Assembly (NCBI GenBank): GCA_013397935.1
Contig: VZRN01005893.1
Coordinates: 186,335 to 250,334 of the forward strand
Direction: 5' to 3'
DNA: 64,000 bases
From: Dasyornis broadbenti
Lineage: Eukaryota; Chordata; Aves; Passeriformes; Dasyornithidae
The position numbers and the translations under genes were made by a program. The stretch's first letter is position 1. The number at the start of each line of letters is the position of its first letter. Positions 38,701 through 53,700 of this stretch are shown in pieces. A model generated the notes under the pieces. It saw only the letters and a list, made by a program, of their open reading frames with translations, was not told the DNA's origin and did no database searches.

Positions 38701-41700
38701 ATGGGTGATGTGTGGGGTGGGGCAGAGCACCCCTGTTGCGGAAGGCATCGCTGATGGACAGTGTTTGGGGTTTCTGCTTTCTGCGGGGAGACGAGGAGAC
38801 ACCATTGTCTTCACGCTCGAGGTCTGCTGAAGAATTTTCCTCACAGGAGTTAGCGTTCTGTAAAGGCAGTATAACCACAGAATAGGTCGGGTAGGAGGGG
38901 ACCGTAGTGGATCATCTGGTCCAGTCTCCATGCTCCTCCAGAGTCGTCTTGGAGCACATTCCACAGGATTGCATCCGGGCGGTTCTGGAATATCTCCAGT
39001 GAGGGAGACTGCCCAGCCTTTCTGGGCAAAATCATATAAATGGCTTCCCTTCATAGTTCTGTTTGGAGAGTCATCGTCAGAGAAAGCCCGAAGCCATTGG
39101 AGCTGAAAGTGACCTCTAGAAAAGCTTGACACGGAGGAGAACCGCTGCTTTATTTAACTTCTGTAAACAGTTTTGCATCCAGGCTATTGCTTTGCAATGA
39201 AGAAGTTGCAGACTTTTGTTTGATAAGCAAAAGCTTACTACTGAAGTGGCAGATGGGTTCTTGCAAGAGGCAGAGGCCGTGTCCTGCCCTTAAGACCCAT
39301 GTCTTACATACTTGGGTCCTTGTCTTTGCTCCGTTTTTTTCTCCTCTTTATACCACGGTTCCTCATCACTGGAGCAGCAGAATTTTTGTTGCTTTTAAAA
39401 GCTTTGTTTGGCCTTTGCATGAAAACCCCTGTTTTGAAAATCAAAGATACAGAAGTGATTTTGTGATTAGTTCTGTTGCTTTCCTTGAGGCCATCACTAT
39501 GCAGGATGAGGATTCACATGTGATAATGCTGACATTGAAATCTGCAACTGAACTGTCTAAAAACAAGTCTTGAAACACTATTCCAGTGGTTAATCAGCTG
39601 TGCATTCACACAGAGATATTTGTCCTGTCTCTGTTTGGTGAGGCCAGCAGGGACTGCTCCAAGTCTCCTTTCTTGGCTTAGATCTCTTGGCACATTTCCT
39701 TACGGGCGTCCAGGCTACATCTCTGCTCTCCTCTCCTGCACCTAAGGTGGATTTGTGGGTCTGTGCACACCTCAGCAGTTGGTGGCTGCAGAAAGCTGGG
39801 AAGGATGGGGCTCAGTGATGGATGCTCCAGGAAGTGTAATAGAATCAAAACAAACACAGGGTGTCCTTTCAACATCAGGCAGGTGAGGGAGGTCCTGAAC
39901 AGAAGTTGCATCTTGAGCTGTCAGATCTTCATGCCTTCTAAAGGACCTGTCTGCTATGAGTTTGTGCAATGTTTATCTGACAGCTTTTATGTTCTGCCAT
40001 GCCTGGACTATGAGCTATTCAATTTTGTGAAATACTGCATGGAGGAAAACCTCCTTTCTTCTGTTTCTAAATGTTGACCATTTCTGCTTTCAGAAATGAT
40101 CAGTATGTAAGAATTACTGGTTTTCTTCACACCTTTAGTTACTTGCATACCTATGTAATTCGTCTCCTTTGTACTATTTTTTTTAAGTGAGAAAAATTTT
40201 AGTCTAGACAATAATTCTTAATATGAGGAAAAAATCATGACTTTACTGGTTACTTTTGTCTATATATTTTGCATTGGAATTTTATTTATTTGAGATGTAT
40301 GATCAGGGCTGCAGGGCACCATTTGTAATGCAAAGGTAGCATAAATGCTTTTGATTTTGTTTCCTTTCTGAGTAGTTTTTGGCCTTTAATAGTCACTCCA
40401 AGCTCTCTTTGTCTTTTTTTTTTTTAGTGGTAATAATTATACTGAAATACTTTGCTGTATAAATACTGTGAGGATTTATTTTCCTCACATGTTATTTCAC
40501 ATCTTGAATTTCATAAAATGTTTTGTTTTGTCATCCAGTAAATTAAATCTACAAAACTATTTTGTAAAAATCCGTGTGTGCTATATTAGCAGTTACATTT
40601 GTCCACACACTACTGCCATTCTCTCAGAATGCTAATATCTACAAGGCACTACTTCCCTAGTATCTTATTTAGCCACAGGTGTAGTAACTTACACTTTGTT
40701 ATTATTACCTGTTTGCCTGGTCAGGACATTGAATGTATTTGTTGATTAGGCCCTTAGATGGTAGCTGCAGTGGAAATTGGTCATTTCAGGCCCCCTGCAC
40801 TACACCAGTGGCACTGTAGTCCCATACCACAGTTAGAAGTTGACCAGTTCTATTTTTACAGTGCTTTGTAACTTCTAGGTCCATACATTCACATCCTGTT
40901 GATTTATTGGTCATTTGCCAGACTTGTTGTAAAGCACCTTTTCCCAAGTCTTGGACACCGGTCTTTACATATATTCCATCACAACAAGCTTTTGGGAAAC
41001 TTTTTAGTCTCCTTTGCAGTGAATGCTAAGGTCAATTATTGCCTTACTTTTTGGTACTGGCCTTTAGCATCCATTCTTGGGGTTGTATTTGCAGCTTACT
41101 TGTTTTACGAGCCCCTTTGGTTATTTAACTGCCTGATTTCTTTTCATCAAATAAAAAATATTTCAAGTATTAGCTTTATGTCTTTTACAGGCTGCTTTTA
41201 AAAATATCTTTGCCTATTTTATTGTGGTTTTATGTTCATCTTTTGCTGGAGTTCTGTTGTCTTCATCTTACAGCTTAGTTTTCTAAATACCATCTTTTCC
41301 TTCTAATAATTTCAGTGTTATTACTTTGAAAGCTCTGTTTAACCACAGCTTGATTTTTGGGAACTGAAATCAGATTTCTGATGAGCAGTAGCCTTAAGGA
41401 ATTTTCATGAATTAACATTTTGTGGTTTCTGTTAAGAACTTTCTTGCTATTAGTCTGAGTTCAGTTTTTCAAGGAGGAAAAGATATTATACAGTGAAAAG
41501 AAGAATGTGACAAAGAATAGAATAAGTGATAAAAAGATGTAGGTCTTTTTTCATCTGAAGTAATCTTAGGGTGTGGTGGTCCAGGAGTCTAAACTGATCT
41601 AAAATGGGACTGCCACACTCCTCAGCTTTCTGGTCCCTTCCCCATTCCTGTGAGCACATTCATGGAATATGACCTGTCTGGAAGCTAATCTCTTTGTTTG

Positions 41701-44700
41701 GTTTGTTGGTTTTTTTGTTGTTTGTTAGGTTTTTTTTGTTTTGTTTTTGTTTGTTTGTTTGGTTTTGTTTTATTTTCAGTAAAGGGTGTATTTTCTTTTT
41801 GATTCTGGAGCAGCTCACAGTGTGACTGTCCAAGCACCTGCTTCTTTGTTTTTGGCAGGTGGAAGTGGTTGAGTTCCAGGTGAGGGATGAAGGCTGGATG
41901 GTATCCCGCTCAGTTTGTCTTTAGGTATACTCTTTTTAATGATGTTGACATCAGGGATTAATTTCTAGAGAAGTGGGACTCTACTAGTCAATACAATGAC
42001 TGATATTGTAGTTTGGCCCCTGAAAAATTAATGTAAACTCTTTCAAAATTTTTCTTTTTGTGGTCATTTATCTCTGAAGATAACCTTTATAGCTATAAAA
42101 TATTTATGATGTTTGTCTTAGAGTTCAGACGCATCTGAATGGTAAAAGATCTTAATGTACTGGAAAAGAATAACAGCGCAAATATCCACCTTGGGTGTTG
42201 AATAGGTGAATAGGTCACTGAATATATCTGAAGAACTGCTTGAATCTATTACAATACAGATTCAAGTTGGTACAAGGTACAAGTTGTGCTCTGCCACATG
42301 CTCTGCCAGCATGTATCCAGGATTACCCCCAGTAAGAGTCTGGATGTAAAATGTGTCTTACTCTACTGTTACCTCTTGAATGAGAACCTTTCATCAGAAG
42401 CTAGGCAGAGAACTAAAGTAAGATAGTTGTTCCTATGCTGGGCAGATGATACTCTTTGAATCACTCACTGGGGGTCTTTTTCTACCTGCCAAATTGCACT
42501 AATAAAATCTGAGGCAGGTAACGTGATTTTCACCCTTTTTTTTCTCCACACTGCAGAAATGCCACGCAGAACTCAGAACAGTTGTGTGAGCTGGAGAAAT
42601 GACCTGTTACAAATGGTTCAGTGCAAACCTACCTAATGCACATCAGAAGACTAGGGTTTAAAAGTTGTTGAGTGAAGAAGCAAATGGTAGTGGTGTTGAT
42701 GAATAAACTAGGGGAGCTAAGTCATACAGAGGGCAGCATAAATTGATTTACAGTCTGTTTTGAATTCTTCTTTGCACTTGGTGTGACAAAATGCAGGAAG
42801 TCCAAAAGGCCAGGAATGTAACTGCCTGCCATAGAGTTAAGGGGTTGGAAGTTTAGCTCAGTGTCAAGAATGTGCAGTGAGATAATAAGTGACAAAAATC
42901 TTTATGCAAGTCTAAATTTTGTCCTGCTGGACTGAAGCTTCTGTTGAAGACTAAGGCAAGACGTAGGTGAGGGTCAAATGATTCATTTCCATACCATCAT
43001 CTGCCTTTTTGTTACTGTTTCTTAGCCCTTTTGGACATCCTTTGAAGCAAGGTAACTGTTTTAGAGGGAGCTGGTTTTGCAGTTTGTCCCCAGAAGCTGA
43101 AGGCTGAGAATGTTTCTCACCATGCATCACATGATGGAGAATTCAAGGACACACAATCCCACAGCACGTGATCCCTGCCCAGGATGTGGCGGGATTATTT
43201 CAAAATCATTGCAGGAATTTGTTGATGCAGTGTCTTTGTATAAAAACAGCAGATGCTTGGTGTAGGCCTTATTGAATGCAAATTATCAGTGTTATTTTTG
43301 TGTAGTGGATTAACAATTGTTTCCATGAAGTTACTTAATATCAAGGTTTTTAAGTACTTTTCTCATGTTTGTTTTCACTTGTTCATATGAATTGGTCAGT
43401 GTTTCCATTTCCAACTGAAAAAAGTGATTGAAGTGTAATTTCTGAGAGAAGTGCTTAAGGTCAACAAAAAGAAGAATGTCAATGCTACATTAAATGCTAT
43501 TTAATAAGAATTACCATTAACTATTGCAAGATTTTTGTAATGGGAACATAATCCAGTGCTCAGCATGATTGTGGTTTTCAGTGGTGCCCATTTGTTTTGA
43601 CCTTTAAGCAGACAAAAAGTAAAATTCCTGTTTGCATTTAAAATTTGGGGTGGTTTACTTTTCCCCCCACTGTAAAAACTGACAACTTCACTGCTGCTAT
43701 ACTTTGCTGATAGCAGCGGTGACTCATCTCAGTTTCATGCTTCTGCCACTCTGGAATTTTTGTGTGCATATGCAGAAGTCCCAGCATGGATTTCTGCTCC
43801 GTGGCTGGAAGGGCCGAGTGAGGAAGCACAGCCAGCCATACTCCAACACTCTGACATTACATTAAGATTTAATAGTGCATTTAGTAGTCAGCAGAGTTTT
43901 GTCTTCGAGATAGAAGTTTGTGTTTAACTTCTGTTATAAACAGCTTGATTACCCCCCCTCCCAGCTTTTTTATAAACTGTTGGAGTCCGAGTTTGCCTGT
44001 TTGCCAGGCTGATGATGGGAAGCCCTTGGCTGTGAAACCAAGAGCCAGGTTTCTTTAACAAAGAGCAGTTTGTCCTGCTGTCCTTTTCTCTGACTTCCAT
44101 GTGCAACACGTGAACTTGTTTGTTTTGGGGGTGTCCTACAACCCTCTCAGTGGTTCTAGTGGCCTTCCGGATGTCTTCTATTCTTGCAGATACATGTGAT
44201 AGCACTGCCCATCTTTATGTCACTTGTGCCCTGCATCTCTTCACAGTATCCATCCCTGTCTTCCTGTGCTGCCTTAATGTGTTTGTACTTTTTTTTTCCT
44301 CCTTGATATTTGCATTTTTAACCTATGCAGGTGCCTGGACTGGGAAGTGGGAAGGCAAGGGGGCTCTGTTATGAAGGGAGGCACCTACAGCTGCCACCCA
44401 CTAGATGTTGATCCATAATTACTGAGGTCTTGAAGAAGAACATGGTATCCCTTGGTTTCTTTTCTCTGCTTTTTGGGTTGTTACTGAAATATTGAAGTTC
44501 TGCCCCTCAGAACCTGTGATGTGCCTCAAATTTTGGAACTTCGTGTGTGAATGAGTCCAAAGCTGTATCCACAAGGAGAAGAAATGCAGTCAGAAGTGAA
44601 GGGGTTGTAGTCTGGACAGTGATTAGTCTACCTAGAATGAACTCCACTCGAACTTATTTTGTGACACAGCAGGATTTTGTGATGCGGTGTCTTTACAAGC

Positions 44701-47700
44701 AAGTAGTGAGGCTTGCAGTGTTTTGAAAGCCAGACAGGTGATCTGATTCCAGAGAACACTGCATCCTGTGACTGGGCAGTTCCTTTCTGCAGGATTTATG
44801 AGAACATGTGATTTGGGGGTGGGTTGCTCTGGGGTTTTTTGTGCATCGAGTCATATGATGCTGTTCTGGTGTAAGAAGAAATGGCTGCATTGCCCTTGTT
44901 TCACTTTGATTATGAGGATGTTAATTCAGTGGACTTCCTTATTTTTTATAACGTCAGTATTTGGCAGGATATTGCATTTTTTTTCCTTCAAAAAGTGATC
45001 TGTTGTCATTAATAGGACAGACTGTGTAATTAAACAGTATAAGTTTGTTCCTCACTGGTCCTTATTTAAGGCATAATTAGTAAAGGAGATAATTTGCACA
45101 GTTGGAAGTGTGTGAGGTAACGTGTAGGAGCCATTGTGGGTATTCAGCTGTAATCAAAACCACTAGAAACAGCAGCTTAATTATCTGTACAACTTCTGCT
45201 AAAGAGAATTTACACCCTTAAGGAAATATTCCCACTGCCCAGAAACAGATGTTTATTTTACTGTGGGGAAAAAACTTTGGAGTAGTATACAGGTGCAGCT
45301 ACATGAACAAGTTTTTTCCTGAGATGAGCCAAAGGGTATTTTGTAAGCTGTTACTTTTCCATGATACCCATCACTGGCATGTCTGAACGTGTGATAAGAA
45401 GAGAGGAGTTGCCCTGTGTAACTGCAGGAAAAGTGCACTGTGAAGCAGCTGGTGGACAGTAAAGCAGCAGCATCCCTGCCCTCCCAGCACAAGGGCTGGG
45501 TAACTGTACCCCGAGGCTTTGTCTGCTGCTAACTGACTGAGTTCGGGCACCTTGTTTTCTCACGTGGCTTAACAAGTTTGGTTCAGCAGGGATGAAGTCA
45601 AAAACGTGCCTTCTAAAACATTCAGCAGTGCTGACGTGGCTGGCCATTCTTACTAACAGGTTTGTCCAGAAATGTGCTCAGAGTGTAAACCTTTATCTTG
45701 TTATGGTTTATTAAAACGCTGACATGTATTTGGTTCTTGCTTTGAACTTGTTTCTCACAAAATTTCTTCTGTTTACTTGTTCTTGATGAGCAAAACAGCA
45801 GCCACTCTTCAGTGGAAACAAGTAAACATGATTTATCTAAACTGTTGAAAGCATGGGCTGTTTTGTGTGGGATAAGTGTTTCAATTCACTTTGTTTTATG
45901 TCTTTGGTAATGGCTCTATACCAGATGTGCTAGAGAAAGATGTAACAGCACGTGCAAGGAGCTGTTACGGAACAGCTTTCCCACAGATGAACCTTCTCAA
46001 TTTGTCCTCTTGATCAACAGGCTCCTAAAAGCAGCATAAGCTGTTCAGAAGAGGTAGCCACAAACATTTAGGCATGACTGCATCACCTCCTGCCTGGCAC
46101 AGACTGTTCATGTGCCCAGTTGAAATATGAATATATTTGCCCTGGAATGGTGCAGCAGCCAAAAGATCCCGCTGTATTGCAGCCAACGAGCGGCTGTTAC
46201 CGCAAACACAACGGCAGCTGTTTTATGTAGGGTGATGGAGAACTGCTTTAGCTCTTGTGGTTCGGATTGGAAGGACTCCAGTCTGTGTTTCCTGGTTCAC
46301 ATTCTGGCTGAGACTCTGAATTATATTTCAAATCACTATATTTGGTTACTTAAAATACTTTAATGTACTAAGTAGAGCATATAAAACTAAATAGTAACAA
46401 TAAAGAATATGGAGCCCTTCAACTATTCAGTCACTCCTCAGCTGAATCAGAAAAATCATTGCTAGTCAACTGCTCGTAAGCTTTTGATACATGTTTGATA
46501 CCCATTGGAAACCATCTTGCTGTCAGAACCCAGATGTAGTCGATGAGTGCCACATGAAATACAGCTTGGAGCCCTTTTTTTGGTTTGGAGATGGCAATGA
46601 TTTAACAGTCCCACTGTTCCTGAGTGTGTTTGCAGTGCTTGTTCTAGGACTACTCTGTGTAGGCTTGTTTTCCTATTCCAGTGCCTTTGACAGAAAATTT
46701 ATTTCTGCTTTTATTCCCTTTGGGATGATTGGAGAAATAACTGCATCCACTCCTGCAAACCCCACTGATTATCTAGTGGTCATTTTAAACCCCCAAAATC
46801 CTTTTTTTGATATCGGATCTTGAGTTTTAGGTATGGACATTTTCTATCAGGGGATAATTTTGAAGAGAGTTTTTAAAAATATTAATTATATCTTCTGGGT
46901 TAAAACTTCATGCTTCTGGATAAGCTTAACCTTTTCATAAATAATGCAGTGCAAAAGAATGCTTATGAAATGGTCGACTTGCCACATTTACTTCTTGGTT
47001 TCCGGGCAATAGATGGGGCATGAGATCATGGGAATTTACTGTTGTGCTTTTGAAAGCCAAGCTGGTTGGGGAAGGGTGACATTGGTATTTGAATTGCTAG
47101 CTGACCACTGAAAGAGAAACTTCTCTTGAAATACATGCAGTGGCCTCCAACTCAGGGAGCTAAGCTGTTGCCCACTGCATTCTTGAGCTCTTTCGTGCTG
47201 GAGCAGAGTTTATTAAAAGATACTTTTCTGTGTTAAGTCTCAAAGTCTAGTGCCAGGAGGCTTTTAGTCCAGAAACAAGGTGGAAAAAAGAGGGAAGAGT
47301 TGGTGAGTTCAAAGCTGGGGGTAGAGGAGGATCACTGCTGTGGATTTCTTCTTGAGAGCTACGGGTTATTGTCTTTGTCACTGAAGTTCTTCCCTGTCTC
47401 TCTTACAAACCCAAGATCTGTATGTTCTTGGGAGGTTTCCCACCAGGAAAGAAAGTACGATGAGATGAAGGCTGGTGACAATCAGTAAATAAATACTTGG
47501 CATATCAGTATGCAATTAAGGTGTTCCCTAAAAAGACAGGAATGAAGGAGGGTGTGGAAGGGAAGGAACCACAAAAAGGTGTTTTGGGAAAATCTAAGTC
47601 AGGTCAGGGCTGTTGACGCCCAGAGGAAATGACTCTTGGACAATAATGAAGATAATGAGGAAGGAATACCAGATAGATTTTTAAACTTGAATAAAAAGTC

Positions 47701-50700
47701 AAGTGTATGCTTTCTCTGGCTCCCATCCACAGACTGCTGTACAGTTGGACTCTGTACAGCTCTGTGTTTTGTTTAAAATAATGACACTTCATCTTTTATT
47801 TTCAATAAGCCATGACCTTGAATTCATTTTCATGGTATGAACATTTTACAGAAAGATTTTGATTTGAGTGTATTACCAATGTATTTTTTCCGTGTCTGTC
47901 TGATACTGTAATTAGTTAACAGATTTTGTCTGGGACCAGAATGTCTTAAGCCTCTACTTATATTGTAAGTAAAATAAAACAAATTTAGGAAGGGTAAGAG
48001 GAAATACGAACAAGTGCACTCTTGTTTCAGGCTTACAGGAACTGGGAGTGCCCTGTGTTTCATTTGTTGTTTCAATAGAATCATCTTACTCATCTTCATG
48101 AACTTTTTAAGTCTTGTTCTTACTACCCATCCTGTGTCTCCATGAGGCATTTCCAGAAGGGTGTTTGTGTATATTAAGGTGGAGCTGGACTTGCCTACCA
48201 AATAAAAAAAAACCTGATTTTTTTTAGCAGACTTCTCAGTTCTTGTGCCATGAAACTGAGACATTTTGTCTGGCCATAGTGGCAACTGCATCTTGCTCTT
48301 TGGCATGGCTTTGCCTTGGTCTGTATTGTAAACCAGTGTTTGATATCTTGTATATCAACATTCACTTTTAATGAGGGATCAGCTCTAGCTGAGTGTGGTG
48401 AGAGAATCTGGAGTTTGATTAGAAGAATTCAGAACTAGGCAGTTTAATGAGGAGTTTTTTTTCAGAATCAATTTCCCTGCCTCTCCCTACGCCTCTCCTA
48501 GGTGGTTCTAGATGAGGGCAGGTGCCAGACCAAGAACAATTAATTAGAACAGACTTTTTAAAGAAAAAGGGCTGTTTTGGGGGTGTTTAGGTATTTGCAC
48601 AATGTGTGGCTCTAGTGAACCAGCACTGCAGCGCATGGCGAGCTAAGGGATGAAGGCCCTGGCTGGCGTGCAGCAGTGGGGCACATAAGGGAACAATCCC
48701 CACAACACAAAGGATGGTGATGGAAGCTTGTCTTTGCATACAACCCGAAACACATGGTGATCGATTTCAGGTGCTCTTGACCTGTGGGTTGTAAACAGAA
48801 ATCAGGAAATTGCAACTGCACTGCCCTGCCTGTGTTACTCAAGGGCCGGGGAGGAGCAGCCAGGGAGGGAGAGCTTGGGAACCGCTGCTCCGTGGCTCCT
48901 GCTGCCCGAGAAAGCGGCCATGTCTCCTGTCTCTCACTCTGCGAGTGGGTCTGGTGCAGGGCCAGGAGGGCGGTGGGTGCTGCTGCAGTTTTGTCACTTC
49001 AGTGTACACAAGCACACGTGTGCCTGTACACTGCTGGTTAATCCTCCCCACTCACACGCTCAGAAAAGGAAAAGCAAGATGCTTCCCTTGCCCTGATCAG
49101 TACATGCGTTCTTAAAGCTTTCCTGGGCTTTGGAGGCATGGATCTGGGGATAAATGATGGTACTGACTGTCAGGTAAAAAAAAAACCATATTATTTTAAG
49201 AGGTATACTCATCTAGATTTCAAGTTGGCAGTCTTGGTTTGTTGCACAGGAGCCAGTAAAACAGCTTATTAGTGGTGCTGCTTACTTAAAAGTCCAATAA
49301 AACACATGAAGTGGCTTTGCTGAGTGGTGTAAGCTAGTGACCAGGGGCTCTGAAGGAGTCCCATCTTCCTTAACAAAAACCCCTTTGGTAGCTATCAGGT
49401 CTGGTTTGGAAGCATAGCTGGACATGGAGGGGAAAGAAACAGGAAATTTTTAAAATAAAGAATGTCTGGATGAGCACTTCTGTCTCTTGTGAAACACATC
49501 TGTATTCTCATTTGGTGCAGTGAAAAGAGTGAACAGCTCTGGCTGAAAAGGAAAAGAGCAGTGTGGGAATAAGAGCCTCTGGTTAAGGCTGTAAATAGCA
49601 ACTGAATCTATCAGTGCTGGTGGAAGCCAAGGTGGTTGTTGGGTGTCACACTGGGTGTTGGGTGCTCCAGAGAAGGAATAGTGTGGATGGGTGCTTTGGT
49701 GAAGGAATGCCATACAAAGCAGCAGGAGTCTTTATCAGCAAGAGCCAAACATGGTTGGCAGCTGTTGTGCACTTGTTAATGGTGGAAAACATCTGCAGAA
49801 TATTGAACTGAATTTGTAATTTGTGTACTGCTCCCATAGGAATTCAGACACTTGGTCTCCTTTCTCTGAACGAGTTTTCATGCTCTGAGTAGGATAAGGA
49901 GTTTTGCATGATGGTAAGGTATTGAAAAAACAGGGTATCTCACGTGAGTTGTCTTTTTAGTTCTGATTGATTGTGCTATGCAGATACTTGTTTTCTGGTT
50001 ACTGTTGGGCAGAAAGGTAATACATGCAGTCCCAATCTGCAATTATTTTGGTATAATAATTAATATCCTAGGTTAAACTATTTTCTTCCTCAGACTCATG
50101 TGGGGATCAGCAGGTGAGGAGAGTAATTCACCCCAGAGAAGTGGGGACACTCTCCCCCATTTAGTTTCTGGGGGGCAGCTGGGGAGGGCATTGGATCTGC
50201 ATTGCTGTGGCAGTAAAAATGATGAGTTGGTTGCTCAGAAATTGTAGAAAAAGTGAACATAACTCTGTCTCTCTCAGATTGTCTTGTGTCACTCTATGAT
50301 TTCTACTTCCCATGCAAAGTAGACCTTTACAGAAATGTACAATATATCCTAACATTTGAGCAAACTGTGGTCTTGCTGTTGAAACAGGAGGCTCTGATTT
50401 TCTCTTTTTTTTATGTGTACATTTGGAAAGAAAGTATTTTGAAACTAAAACGTTCCTTATTGGTCTTCCAGACACAGTTGAGTCCATGCTTTCAGACTAC
50501 GACATCCTCTCTCAGTCTAGCATCCAACAACACTCACTGAAGAAGAGGGACCTCCAGCCTGAGACACACGTAGAGAGGCTTTTAAGTTTTTCAGCCCTGC
50601 AAAGGTAATTAAGTCATCACCAATGAAACAGCATAATATTTTCCTTCAGTTTGTGATGAATAATGTGCAGTTTCAAACCCAGAAATAGTTGTCTTGTTTT

Positions 50701-53700
50701 CTGTCATGACTGGCTAATTCTAGGTTAGTGATCTGCATGGTTATATGACTTCAGAGATGCTCAGAGGAAAGGAGAAAATAAGTTATATTCTGTTTCTCTA
50801 ATGGCTGAAGTGGCAATGATTTAGGATTTCTTTTGCTTTATTCTTGGGTTTAATTTCATGTAGATTACTTCCACTGATTGTGTTGGATCCCACTTATAGC
50901 TCATCTGTCAGTGTTGTCACACTTCTTGACTGGCCTCTGGTTCTCGAAAATCTCAGCCATCCGTTTGGGAAGTCTGTGAGGTGTGTTGCCCAAGAGATTT
51001 ACTGTGTTTATTTTCATGGAGGTTTAATCCTCTTCCTACTGACTATAAATGTCCAATTAAATAAAATATTTATTTTAGTATTTTGTTTGGTTTGGTTTTG
51101 TTTTTTTGTTTTTGTTATGGGAAATAAAGGCTCGGGTGAAAGGGGAAGGAGAAGGAAGCAGGCTTGAAGATTGCAGGGATTTTGTTCTGAGAATCAGAAG
51201 ACTGCCTTGCAGATATTTTAGTGCTGAAATTGTGTCTGAAATGGGGAGCAGGATGAAAATAACACTTTGTGTTAACAAATGTATATTGATTTTTTGTTCA
51301 TCTGACATCTTTTGTCATCTGTGTTCTCATGTATCTTCCTGTGTGTCATCTACAACTATCATGCAAGTTAGGCATAGTGTTTGAATCTCTGAACGTTTGG
51401 ATGGGCAATTTTTAAGTTTGGAGGAGCAATTTTAGAAGGTTAATGGGATCAGATGTCTGCCTGTCCCTGTTTTGCACTGCCTTGTGCATCCTGGCTTTGT
51501 AGTGAAGTTGCAATACTACCAATCATGGTTACAGAATAATTGCAGAGGAGCATGCCAAAAATCTTTGATCCAAAGTCCACATAAACCAAGAGCCCACGAG
51601 GCTTCTTCCAGAGAAGGTTTATCTGCTTACTTCTTGGGATAGTGTTTAGTTTTTGTGACAATATATTGTAAAAAATGTACAGATTTCAGATTTCTGGTTT
51701 TGGTCTTCTGCCTCTATTATGTCAGAAAATAAGAACTGTAAGATAATTTCTATAAGACTATAAGATAATTTAAAATAGATGAGGAAATTTCTTGGTCTGA
51801 ATTGTGTTAAAATAGTTACCAGTGACTGGTTTTGGTTGACTGCAAATGGAGAAGGCACATCGTGAGCAAACTGTGACTGTTTTGGATTTTGGGGGTTATT
51901 TTTAAATTTTTTTTTTTATTAAACAACTGTGACTCTAAAATATTTACAGTTATGAATTGCACAGTATATGTTTTTGTAGCCTGCATATCAGAATTAATGC
52001 TTTTTAACTTCTTTTGGACCCTCAGTAAAATGGAGATTGAATGTATCTGTTATGTGTATACTTTGCTTAAAAATAAATGTAAGTAAATTCTTTTACAGGC
52101 ACTTTAAATTATACTTAACTGCAACTGCTGACCACTTTTCAGAAAAATTTCAAGCATTAATTGTGGATGGTGAAGGCAAGGAAAAGGAGTATCGTGTTCA
52201 ATGGCAAGACTTTTTCACCGGACATGTCGTTGGTTAGTATGAAGTAGACTGTGGGTCAATGCTGAGAAACCACAGCTTTGCTCGAGTCTCTTGGGCAGAG
52301 TAAATGGTGTATTTCTCTCATTTTCATCAGATATGGTCAGAATGAAGAAATAAATGTAATTCTTATCCCTTTGGGTTTTCTGGTTTTGTTTTTGTGGTGT
52401 GTTTGGGGATTTTTTTAGGTTTGGTGGGTGGTAGGGTTTATATGAGCTATTACATCAAAGTCCTAAGATAGGACTCTTGTGTTTAGTTTGGCAGAACACA
52501 AAGGTATAATTTACTTAAGCAGCGGCTTGCAAATTATTATTTTTTTTAAATGCCGATGGTAGCTTTAATTCCATCTGGAATGTAGGTCTTGAATGTTCTT
52601 TGCCCCAGAACACAAAGCCAAGGTAGAGGTGATGCAGTGATGCCCAGACTGTTCAATTAAAAGACTTAAAGATAGGTCTTTGCAGATGACTTTTCTGTAA
52701 AGAAAGATACCATGCCTCACTTTCATGCAGTACTAATGCTTCTGCTAAATTGTTTTGATTTCTGTGTTGCCTTTGTGAAGTGGTGAGTCTTTTCCACTGG
52801 AATGCAGGCTGACGCCATGAAACTGCTGTTTGATAGTAGTTAGATGCACACTGCTTTTGGTGGCACAAATATTGTGTGTCCCATTACTAATCCCCAGAAC
52901 TATCTCAACACTTTCTGCAAAATTATCTGTTAAATCTGAGTCTCATTGATTGTGGCTGTTGGGCAGTTAAGACTTGGGGGAAGTGCTGATTAATTTCTTT
53001 TTTTCTTTAAATTGAACAATTCACTGAGGAAGGTAATTTGTCATGAAGTTTAGAAACAATTAAAAAACCCCAACGAACAGTGTCTGCAGGAGCACATGCA
53101 AACAGATGAATTAATTTAATTCTTCCATGCTTGTGTTAAAGGAGAGCATAATTCCAAGGTTGTGGCACATATTGGGGATGAAGATTTTACAGTGCGAATC
53201 AATACTGATGGAGAAGAATACAATATTGAGGTACGCTTTGCAGTGGAAAACTGTATCCAGACAACCACCTTCTTTTCTTGTGGGTATTCCTCTTTCTAGT
53301 TAGTTGTGATGACACTTCTGTAGCTCAAACTAGATTTGGTAGTAGTGTTTGTTTTGGGATGAGTAGGGATGAGGGAGAGAAATATGAAACCAATTTGGTT
53401 TGCAAATGTTGACTTTTAGTGAGTGACATTCTCTGACAGTTGCATGTTTTAGATACATCAGGGAGAAGGTATGTTTTAAATAGGAAAGGATTTCAGAAAC
53501 AGAAATAGATAATTAGGGATGATCATGACCTCTAACAAACTGTGGCAATCTAAACAGAGTCGACGTCTGTGAAGTCTTTTAAAACTTTGGTTTTGTTGTG
53601 TCTTGGAAGTTTTCCCATTTTTAGAGCTTTATTTGAAAATCCGATATTTTATCTGAAAATCTGGTATTCTTCCATACTCCCTTGTTTTTCACCATTTTCA

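Larger units (their letters stand above)
38576..50471 (+). other. ADAM17: ADAM17 intron 1
   Basis: About 11.9 kb. The left end is the tail of the CpG island, followed by a CR1 fragment (38876-39030). A T/G-rich tract lies at 41697-41776. A small G+C-rich patch is seen near 48840-49000, without clear island structure. The rest is unique AT-rich sequence; open frames such as 46491-46823 are not convincing genes. Confidence 0.8.

Noticed and set aside
46491..46823. 110-codon plus-strand open frame with a hydrophobic segment in ADAM17 intron 1
   Set aside because: Length is within chance expectation for 64 kb of six-frame AT-rich DNA; no splice context, no promoter and no recognised family.
47830..48306. 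158-codon minus-strand open frame in ADAM17 intron 1
   Set aside because: Low-complexity, basic, no domain, and within a confirmed intron; likely chance.
48830..49010. G+C-rich patch as a possible second promoter of ADAM17
   Set aside because: Only modest CpG content and short; no exon-like sequence with a donor that fits exon 2 was seen.
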